In this document: positions 58,032 through 64,000 of the stretch, in pieces
Layout of the letters: the number at the start of each line of letters is the position of its first letter
Numbering within the stretch: position 1 is the stretch's first letter
From: Pirellulaceae bacterium
Lineage (GTDB): Bacteria; Planctomycetota; Planctomycetia; Pirellulales; Pirellulaceae
Assembly (NCBI GenBank): GCA_018402565.1
Contig: JAGYIQ010000007.1
Coordinates: 248,001 to 312,000, forward strand
Length of the DNA stretch: 64,000 nt
Direction: 5' to 3'
Position numbers and translations under genes: made by a program
The notes under the pieces: model-generated
What the model was told of the DNA's origin: nothing
The model's database searches: none
What the model saw: only the letters and a program-made list of their open reading frames with translations

Positions 58032-58242
58032 GCCTCAATCCTCGATTTAACTCTCACTCGGACCCAGCCCCAATTATACACCAGGAACCAACACCATGTC
58101 TTCACATTAGCCATCGCTGCGCGGCCGAAACTGGGCTCACCAGGTTGATCTGTCATCCAGCACCAACGTCAGGTTTTAGATTCACAGTGCCGATCCATTG
58201 GATGGTAGAGCGATTTGGGGGGGAGTAAAGATTATCGATATA

Positions 58243-59691
58243 TCACTTTTTCTTCTTTTTCTTGAAGAGGCCACCGATCGCGCTTCCCGCTTTCTTGGCG
58301 GTGTCTCCCACTGCCTTGCCCGCCTTCTTCGCCGTGTTGCCGACGGCTTGGCCTGCCTTCTTGACCTCATTACCGGCCTTCTTGGTCGTATTGCCAACGG
58401 CTTGGCCCGCCTTCTTGGTAAACTTGCCGACGTCTTGTGCGGTATCTTTGATGTTGTTGCCAACTCGGTTGGCAGCTCCCTTGGGATCTGTGAAAACCTG
58501 TTTTGTCAGTGACTTGTTCCAGGAATTTTTCACGTTCTTGAGGGACTGTTCGGCATTGTTAGTTCCGTTGATCAGATCGCCAATGCCATCAATTCCGAGA
58601 CTGAGAGGATCGGTTCCAACAACATCGTTGAGCAGCAGTCCCGTTGGGGACAACTTTTTCAGTTTGGCAGCCCCTTTGCTCACCTTGCCAATTTTGCTGA
58701 CATTGGCAACTCCCTTTGCACGAGCCTGCTGCGCCAAGTTGCCCCGCTTGGTCAGATCGTTGGCTTGCGAGGTCGACAGTTTCGCTGGGGCCGATGCCCC
58801 TTTGCCACGAGCCTGCTGCGCCAAGTTGCCCCGCTTGGTCAGATCGTTGGCTTGCGAGGTCGATAGTTTCGCTGAGGCCGATGCCCCTTTGCCACGAGCC
58901 TGCTGCGCCAAGTTGCCCCGCTTGGTCAGATCGTTGGCTTGCGAGGTCGATAGTTTCGCTGAGGCCGATGCCCCTTTGCCACGAGCCTGCTGCGCCAAGT
59001 TGCCCCGCTTGGTCAGATCGTTGGCTTGCGAGGTCGATAGTTTCGCTGAGGCCGATGCCCCTTTGCCACGAGCCTGCTGCGCCAAGTTGCCCCGCTTGGT
59101 CAGATCGTTGGCTTGCGAGGTCGATAGTTTCGCTGAGGCCGATGCCCCTTTGCCACGAGCCTGCTGCGCCAAGTTGCCCCGCTTGGTCAGATCGTTGGCT
59201 TGCGAGGTCGATAGTTTCGCTGAGGCCGATGCCCCTTTGCCACGAGCCTGCTGCGCCAAGTTGCCCCGCTTGGTCAGATCGTTGGCTTGCGAGGTCGATA
59301 GTTTCGCTGAGGCCGATGCCCCTTTGCCACGAGCCTGCTGCGCCAAGTTGCCCCGCTTGGTCAGATCGTTGGCTTGCGAGGTCGATAGTTTCGCTGAGGC
59401 CGATGCCCCTTTGCCACGAGCCTGCTGCGCCAAGTTGCCCCGCTTGGTCAGATCGTTGGCTTGCGAGGTCGATAGTTTCTGCACAGCCTTTTGGTTGGCT
59501 AGTTTTTCGGCTTGGATCACGTCGGCCGGTCGCTGGCGTGTCAGCACCGAAGATGCGTCCGACGGAGGACGAACAGACTTGGGCGTAGCGTTCAGTTTCA
59601 GTTTGATTTTTGGCGGCACGTTTTCGTCTTGGCCAAAGCTGGTTCCGACCATCAGGGTCAGCCAGAGGATTGCGCAGATGGGCTTTTTCAT
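58243..59691 (-). CDS. Secreted basic protein with nine 29-residue repeats and 11-mer lysine/alanine tail
   Basis: A 482-residue protein of unknown function. A signal peptide (KKPICAILWLTLMVGTSFG) precedes a short linker. Nine 29-residue units follow (about residues 72-332), each with KLSTSQANDLTKRGNLAQQA then RGKGASASA. A less repetitive part (GLLLNDVVGTDPLSLGIDG) leads to 11-residue repeats of the type KKAGQAVGNTA, ending in six lysines. The 11-mers resemble LEA-group-3 or apolipoprotein-like amphipathic helices. ATG 59691 is preferred over 59697 because AGGA is seven bases before it. It lies downstream of the IPT-like gene on the same strand, with a MITE-like element between them. Confidence 0.82.
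   Translation of the reverse strand: MKKPICAILWLTLMVGTSFGQDENVPPKIKLKLNATPKSVRPPSDASSVLTRQRPADVIQAEKLANQKAVQKLSTSQANDLTKRGNLAQQARGKGASASAKLSTSQANDLTKRGNLAQQARGKGASASAKLSTSQANDLTKRGNLAQQARGKGASASAKLSTSQANDLTKRGNLAQQARGKGASASAKLSTSQANDLTKRGNLAQQARGKGASASAKLSTSQANDLTKRGNLAQQARGKGASASAKLSTSQANDLTKRGNLAQQARGKGASASAKLSTSQANDLTKRGNLAQQARGKGASAPAKLSTSQANDLTKRGNLAQQARAKGVANVSKIGKVSKGAAKLKKLSPTGLLLNDVVGTDPLSLGIDGIGDLINGTNNAEQSLKNVKNSWNKSLTKQVFTDPKGAANRVGNNIKDTAQDVGKFTKKAGQAVGNTTKKAGNEVKKAGQAVGNTAKKAGKAVGDTAKKAGSAIGGLFKKKKKK
58696..59478 (-). repeat. Nine tandem 87-bp units
   Basis: Nine in-frame 87-bp units; the seven central ones appear identical or nearly so at DNA level, and only the outer units carry differences (ASAPA, RAKGVANVS). 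Such identity points to recent expansion or ongoing homogenisation. Copy number may vary between strains. Confidence 0.92.
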
Positions 59692-59789
59692 GATCATTTC
59701 CTGGTGTTTTTTTGCTTATTCGATTGGGGTGGAATGGGGAACTCCGCCAGCCGCTGGCAACTTGTGGGATTTCAAGGGTGCGACTGTGG

Positions 59790-59901
59790 CTAGTACTTTG
59801 TCACCATTTAATTTTGGGATCGGTGTGCTAAAGGGTTTGGAAGTCAATTGCCGGAACGGCGCTGCGGTTGCGGCGCTAAGATGGGTGTGACAAAGAACTA
59901 G
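59790..59901. mobile_element. MITE-like palindromic element, copy 3 (112 bp)
   Basis: It starts CTAGTACTTTGTCAC and ends GTGACAAAGAACTAG. The interior is shorter than in copies 1 and 2. Its right-end CTAG contains the stop codon of the IPT-like gene. It occupies the spacer between that gene and the repeat-protein gene. Confidence 0.82.
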
Positions 59902-60833
59902 TTGTTCTTTGTCACAAACAGGACTTCCAGTTCGGAGAGTGGTTTACCTTGAGCGTCGAACAACTTCAGACTGCCGACTTGGGGTTCAGTCAGCGGCAGA
60001 TTTGGCAGCGTGATGCTGACTTCGGAGTCTGTCCAGTTCTTGACGGTGGCAAGGTAGATGGTCACGCCCAACGACATGCGGACCGTGCCTGGCGTTTTTC
60101 CCATGGCTTCGCCCTGGAGGTCCAAGTCCGAGCCCAGTTCGACGACGGGCAGTTGTTGCTCCATGTCCTCGTCCATGTCTTCGTCGGCCAGTGCTGTTTC
60201 GTCGGATTCTTCATCATCCGCAGCGGGGAATAATTGAACGTCGGTTCGCTGCGCGACCACTTGTTCGGCGGTCATGACGGCCACCACGGCTGGCACGGCG
60301 TTGATCATGGGTAGTGCGGGGAGAACGGCAGCCACTTGTTCGTCCGTCCATTCAACCAATTCGGCATACAGGATCAGCTCACCGATGATCAAATAGACCG
60401 CTCCGGGCTCTTCGCCAAATCCTGGTCCGTCGAGCGAAACCATTTGTCCGACAGCCACCTCAGGCAGCATTTCTTCGCTGTCCGTCGCTTCGGTTTCCGT
60501 CTCCTTCGACGGCACAGCCGTTTCCGCGACGATGACTCGCCGCACGACTGCCGCGGGAGGGGCGATGATCACTTCGTCGGGTGGAAAAATTTCTGGCAGG
60601 GGTGGATAGATCTCTGGCTGCGGCGGAATGGGGGAAGGCAAGATCGGCGGTCCCGGACGTCTCCAATCCTGGGTCGCTTCCCGGATGACGCCTCGGATTT
60701 CGCCCTCGATTTCTTGTGCTCCGCGGCGAAATTCGTTTCGGAGAATACCGCCCAGGTCAATTTGCCCCCACGCCTGGGGGACATTGGCGACCAACAAGGT
60801 GACGACCAAGATAACCCGTTGTAACGTTTTCAT
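59898..60833 (-). CDS. Secreted protein with two IPT/TIG-like domains
   Basis: A 311-residue protein. Signal peptide: MKTLQRVILVVTLLVANVPQ, then AWG. A linker with a proline-rich run (PPILPSPIPPQPEIYPPLPE) follows. Two similar domains (about 135-200 and 235-305) share the pattern G-x-F/M-G-x-x-PG-x-V, then a WTDxxV strand and LPxLP (for example GFGEEPGAVYLIIG and VKNWTDSEVSITLPNLP), like IPT/TIG immunoglobulin-type folds. The acidic segment between them is DE-rich. ATG 60833 is chosen because it begins the signal peptide and has GGGAAAG upstream. The stop TAG lies in the end of a MITE-like element. Function is unknown; a surface or binding role is a guess. Confidence 0.75.
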   Translation of the reverse strand: MKTLQRVILVVTLLVANVPQAWGQIDLGGILRNEFRRGAQEIEGEIRGVIREATQDWRRPGPPILPSPIPPQPEIYPPLPEIFPPDEVIIAPPAAVVRRVIVAETAVPSKETETEATDSEEMLPEVAVGQMVSLDGPGFGEEPGAVYLIIGELILYAELVEWTDEQVAAVLPALPMINAVPAVVAVMTAEQVVAQRTDVQLFPAADDEESDETALADEDMDEDMEQQLPVVELGSDLDLQGEAMGKTPGTVRMSLGVTIYLATVKNWTDSEVSITLPNLPLTEPQVGSLKLFDAQGKPLSELEVLFVTKNN

Positions 60834-61301
60834 CGATCTTTCCCGTGCTTCATGAACTTGTGTGTGGCTGGGGAACTGCAACTCAGCTCCACCCAGTATG
60901 TCATGTGCGGCCGCTGGGCCGTGGGGGACAGGGAATCTGTGAAAGACGCGCGGCGCACGTTCCATGGCTTTGATCGCCTCCTCGGCAGCGATTTTTGCGA
61001 CGAGAGTCTTGATTTCAATGCCGACGTGGTCGACTCGATCGTTCACTTCTGGAGCTTTTTCGACAGTCCCCGCAGCTTGGGCGGCATGTTCTTGTCTGGC
61101 TTTCGCTGGCGGAAGATGCCAGCAACAAATCGATAGCGTTGGGTGTCGCTGTCGTGACAATAGTTTCGAAATTCGGCGTGAATTGCGGGCGATGGCTTCT
61201 GTCACCGCCGGCGAGAAGACGACCATGTCACAGGTGGTTTCCAGGCATTTTTTTAGACATTTGCTACTCAAGTTGCTGTTTTATCACTGGTCTTTGTCGC
61301 G
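60834..61301. other. Intergenic spacer with an unexplained open frame
   Basis: A 468-bp stretch between the divergent IPT-like gene and the sulfatase fragment. On the minus strand the IPT frame stays open for a further 146 codons (60834-61271), with alternative starts. The extra sequence precedes a clear signal peptide, so it is probably non-coding or a separate unknown product. No promoter is assigned. Confidence 0.4.
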
Positions 61302-61775
61302 ATGGGGAGGGTACCTGGCGAGCGTTGGTTGGTTGGTTGGTTGGTTGGTTGGTTTGTGCTGTGCGGTCAGACGCTGGGGCTAGGCGGGGTGACCTCGGAC
61401 GAAGTTTCGGCGGCACAGGTTGCGAATGAAAGGCGAGTGGAACGTCCGAATGTGGTCTTTGCTTTTGCCGACGATTGGGGACGCTTGGCGGGAGCGTACG
61501 CGGCTTTGGACCAGGCACCCGGTTTGAACTCGGTGGTGCAAACACCCCATATCGATCGCATCGCCAGCGGCGAGGTTCTGTTTCGCCACGCGTTTGTCAG
61601 CGCGCCGTCCTGCACGCCCTGCCGCAGTTCGCTGCTGTCGGGGCAGCATTTTTGGCAGATGGGTCGCAGAGTGCCCAGCAGGCCAGCCGTTTTTCTACAA
61701 ATGCCCGGGGTTTCCTTCAACCGTTGTCCCATGCCAGTTGCTTCGATCATGAAATCGAAGAATTGGGCTCGGTAA
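61302..61775 (+). pseudogene. Sulfatase, 5' fragment truncated by a duplicated segment
   Basis: The N-terminus of a secreted formylglycine sulfatase. It has a signal-like leader with an LVGW repeat, RPNVVFAFADDWGRLAGAYA with the metal-binding aspartates, TPHIDRIASGEVLFRHAFV, and the active-site signature SCTPCRSSLLSG (Cys to be converted to formylglycine, CxCxR variant). Sulfatase similarity stops at about codon 122 (HFWQMGR, near 61,667). About 20 bases later the left end of the 1.2-kb duplicated segment begins. The remaining 300 or more residues of the enzyme are absent, so it is non-functional. Confidence 0.82.
61325..61352 (+). repeat. Seven TTGG tetranucleotide repeats
   Basis: A perfect (TTGG)7 run inside the sequence for the sulfatase signal peptide. 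Loss or gain of one unit would shift the frame. Confidence 0.9.
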
Positions 61776-62907
61776 CGGCTCCGTAATGGTAACACAATTC
61801 TGCCGCCATGCTTCAGCTATCCTCGAAATAAGCGGAGTGTTCTCGATGATACGAACTTGAAACCGCTACGTTTTCTGCTTGTAAAATGGGTCGGCTGGCC
61901 GTACGATGTTGAGCTTCAGTGCGACTTACTGCCGGCGAGCATTGTCTGGCAAGGAAATCGAGGACCCAGCCATGGAACGACATCTCGAACGCGAGAAGCA
62001 TTCACAGAGCATGCCGGAGCCGCAGTCGATGCAACGGGCTGCGGGACGAGGAGGTCGCTTACGGTTGGCGTGTTGGCGCACGTGGAGTCGGCGACTGCTG
62101 GCCGTGTCCCTGCGACTATGGCTGGTCTCCATGGTGGCGGTCTCCTTGCTCATGGCGTATTTGGCGAATGCTCGACAACAGCGGCAGGTGGAGCTGGCGT
62201 TCATCGAACAGCTCCGACAGCCGACGCCCCACCAGCCGACGCCCCAGCCATTGCGGATTGTTGCAGCCGCCGGACAAACCGGTCCGCAGTTCTACTGATC
62301 GCCGGGCAATCAGGTAGTGGTCGACTACCGAGGCCCCGCATGGATCCGTCCACTAATGCAATGGGCGAAATGCGATTGGTTTGACCGAATCGTGCACCTG
62401 GAACTACTTGACACAAAGCATCCTGAATGGTCCGCCTTTGCTGGCCTGAGCCAATTGGAAAACGTCACCTGGTCAAGAGTGAATCAACGGACGTTGGAGT
62501 TGTTGGCAGCCGATTGGCAGCAGGCCCCCTCGGACCTGAGCCAACGCCAGCTATCCGTCACTGGCTATCGACTCCAGGGCCGGTTCATGCCGAGTGGCTT
62601 GCGTTGGCAGAGATTCGTGGATGAATCGAGTTTGGCCGAGCAAGCAAAAAATGCCCAGCCAGCACACCTTGTCGAGGAGACGCAGACAGAGACTCTGTCG
62701 ATTGAAGACTACCTGCAATCAATCCGTTCCCCGGAAGCCTGCTCGAACGATCCGGTGTTCCTGTGTCGCAGTCCAGCCAATGGTTCCGAGTAGCCCTTTG
62801 TGAACACTCGGTTTGGGGTTGTCCCAAGCGGATAAACTCTATTGACCACGGCGGAAATCCGCGGCAACCGCCTGTCGGGCCCACCGCAAGTCCTGGCGTC
62901 GATACAC
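61687..62907. repeat. Duplicated segment of about 1.2 kb, copy 2
   Basis: The second copy of the segment at 52341-53567, same orientation. Its left end truncates the sulfatase gene, and its right end leads into the small-protein/nucleotidyltransferase module. A short patch at 62794-63009 between the pseudogene and that module holds no gene. Confidence 0.85.
61972..62793 (+). pseudogene. Membrane-anchored LRR-like planctomycete protein, interrupted by in-frame TGA (copy 2)
   Basis: It has the same length and layout as the copy at 52622-53443: 108 codons with one membrane helix, TGA at 62296-62298, then the same frame to 62793. The part from about codon 38 onward is almost identical to copy 1. 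The first 35 codons differ at many positions (EREKHSQSMPEPQ against EREERPQSTPEPQ), and the last ten residues also differ. The shared TGA is explained most simply by duplication or gene conversion after the stop arose. Confidence 0.65.
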
Positions 62908-63009
62908 CGTATCCATAATTCTTGCCCCAATTTCCTGCTGGGAGCAAACATCGCCGGTCCTGGAAAATCCGACGAACAGCGGGTAAGATTCGCTCCGAGG
63001 AAATCCGTG

Positions 63010-63270
63010 ATGCAGCCCTATACGACCGATACGAGCCCGGAGGCGGAAGCCGTGCAATTGGAATTGATCCGGCGTATGCCTCCTGGCATGCGGGCCTGGA
63101 AGGCCTTGCAAATGTCCGCCCGGCTGATGCGCGAGTGCAAAGCTGCGATTGCGCGGAACAACCCCGATTTCACAACGCGGGAAATCGAAATTGAATTTAT
63201 CGCGTTAAATTATGGCAAAGAGTTGGCTGACGCCGTTGCTCGCTATCAGGCGGATCGCGACCATGGATAG
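63010..63270 (+). CDS. Small protein coupled to a nucleotidyltransferase, family not named
   Basis: An 86-residue, mostly helical protein beginning MQPYTTDTSPEAEAVQLELI, with RRMPPGMRAWKALQMSARLM and a central NPDFTTREIEIEFIALNYG. I cannot name the family. ATG 63010 has GAGG about 11 bases upstream. The stop overlaps the start of the nucleotidyltransferase gene by eight bases, so the two are co-translated. Such small-protein/nucleotidyltransferase pairs resemble toxin-antitoxin modules, but which partner is toxic, if any, is not shown. Confidence 0.7.
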   Translation: MQPYTTDTSPEAEAVQLELIRRMPPGMRAWKALQMSARLMRECKAAIARNNPDFTTREIEIEFIALNYGKELADAVARYQADRDHG

Positions 63271-63841
63271 TGCCGACGACTTAGTACTGGCCATTCGACC
63301 CATCAAATCAGTCTTGGAATCATTGAACATACGCTACTTTGTTGGCGGTAGTGTCGCCAGTTCGTACCATGGCGCCATGCGCAGTACAATGGACGTCGAC
63401 CTTGTTGCGGTGGTGTCCCTGGAGCAACTTGAATCGTTGCTGGCTGCGGTCACTGACGAGTTCTACGCGAGCGAAACCGCGATTCGAGCAGCCATCGTGA
63501 ACCGTACCTCGTTTAATTTGATACATCTGCCGACAAGTTTTAAGGTGGATGTCTTTGTCAGTCGAGGACGACCATTTGACGAGTCATCATTCGCCCGTGC
63601 AACCATTTGTCACATCGGTTCCCCTGAAAATGGCGTTGAAGTTCCAATCGCATCTGTCGAAGACATTGTGGCAGCAAAATTGGATTGGTATCGTATCGGT
63701 GATGAGGCGTCGGAGCGACAATGGAACGACATGACACGTCTTGTTCAATTGCATGAAACGCGAATCGATTGGAAATACCTGCACTCGGTAGCGGCTGAAA
63801 TCGGTGTCTCTGATTTACTTGAACGATTGAAAGGTCAATGA
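63263..63841 (+). CDS. Nucleotidyltransferase-like protein (AbiEii/DUF6036-type)
   Basis: A 192-residue protein with a polymerase-beta-type nucleotidyltransferase core: YFVGGSVASSYHGAMRSTMDVDLV (cited over its GGS and DxD residues). A second acidic strand follows in FKVDVFVSRG, then a conserved ASVEDIVAAKLDWYR. The GGS...DxD signature and the VEDIVAAK motif fit AbiEii/DUF6036-like proteins found in toxin-antitoxin and phage-defence pairs. ATG 63263 overlaps the preceding small gene by eight bases. A scrap of a paralogue survives at 53552-53595. Confidence 0.78.
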   Translation: MDSADDLVLAIRPIKSVLESLNIRYFVGGSVASSYHGAMRSTMDVDLVAVVSLEQLESLLAAVTDEFYASETAIRAAIVNRTSFNLIHLPTSFKVDVFVSRGRPFDESSFARATICHIGSPENGVEVPIASVEDIVAAKLDWYRIGDEASERQWNDMTRLVQLHETRIDWKYLHSVAAEIGVSDLLERLKGQ

Positions 63842-63935
63842 AATCGGCGAGGCTATCCGTTAGACTTGATCGATGGCCTGTCGGTGCAATGGGGTGTGGG
63901 CGACGTATCCTGACTGCAAACACGAGTGGATGACC

Positions 63936-64000
63936 ATGTCACAAACAAATTCCCAACGGAGTGCACTGGAGTTGATTGTTGATGTTCTGTTGGGTCGCAG
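63936..64000 (+). CDS. Possible gene start running off the window
   Basis: ATG at 63936 (or 63930) opens a frame beginning MSQTNSQRSALELIVDVLLG that is still open at the end of the window. It is too short to identify. Confidence 0.3.
   Translation, partial: MSQTNSQRSALELIVDVLLGR

Noticed and set aside
58696..59478. 87-bp direct repeats considered as a CRISPR array
   Set aside because: The units are contiguous, have no unique spacers and encode protein in frame.
58262..59890. A 542-codon plus-strand frame opposite the 29-residue repeat gene
   Set aside because: It stays open only because the 87-bp unit has no stop in that frame. The sense strand has a signal peptide, a ribosome-binding site and a lysine-rich tail, while the antisense product is a cysteine-rich repeat with no features.

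Overview
The window looks like a chromosomal segment of a planctomycete, most likely of the Pirellulales type. This is inferred from gene families, not from an rRNA gene, which is absent here. The signs are a paired DUF1501 gene and PSCyt1/DUF1549/DUF1553 gene, an ECF sigma factor translationally coupled to a large Ser/Thr kinase with a TPR-like tail, a secreted sulfatase fragment, Tat-exported sugar isomerase and Gfo/Idh proteins, and a giant surface protein with an LEPR-XLL-like N-terminus followed by DUF4347. No tRNA, rRNA or CRISPR array was seen.

Layout. 1-2.7 kb: type I asparaginase, a DUF3467 protein and thioredoxin reductase. 2.8-26.2 kb: one enormous minus-strand gene (about 7,780 codons once frame is restored). 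It encodes DUF4347, a beta-helix-like region, RTX repeats, a C-type-lectin-like domain, a long repeated YVxF/WR-type region, cadherin-like and LamG-like domains, then about 35 copies of a 132-residue VCBS-like repeat. The repeat array is broken by five single-base indels. 26.4-30.4 kb: an operon for an AstC-like aminotransferase, AstA and AstD. 30.6-36.3 kb: an alpha/beta hydrolase and the DUF1501/PSD1 pair. 36.3-43.6 kb: an ankyrin protein, a metallophosphatase, an S9 peptidase and a methyltransferase, separated by repeat-rich spacers. 43.7-48.3 kb: a secreted BNR/sortilin-like protein and a lipoprotein. 48.3-49.4 kb: a non-coding repeat patch. 49.4-52.3 kb: a Gfo/Idh, sugar isomerase and DJ-1/PfpI operon in which the first and last genes each lack one base. 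53.6-58.0 kb: the sigma factor and kinase. 58.2-60.8 kb: two secreted proteins, one with nine 29-residue repeats. 61.3-64 kb: a sulfatase truncated by a duplicated segment, then a small protein coupled to a nucleotidyltransferase.

Mobile and repeated DNA is the main theme. A MITE-like family with 15-bp ends starting in CTAG occurs three times complete and once partial; in two cases its terminal CTAG supplies the stop codon of the adjacent gene. A second family is built from inverted GTAACCGTTCACG motifs. A segment of about 1.2 kb carrying a TGA-interrupted membrane-protein gene is present twice (52.3-53.6 and 61.7-62.9 kb). One copy truncates a sulfatase gene. The other carries what looks like a microhomology deletion that leaves a scrap of a nucleotidyltransferase gene.

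The seven or more single-base frame disruptions in otherwise well-preserved genes could be real decay or consensus errors; the sequence alone cannot separate these.
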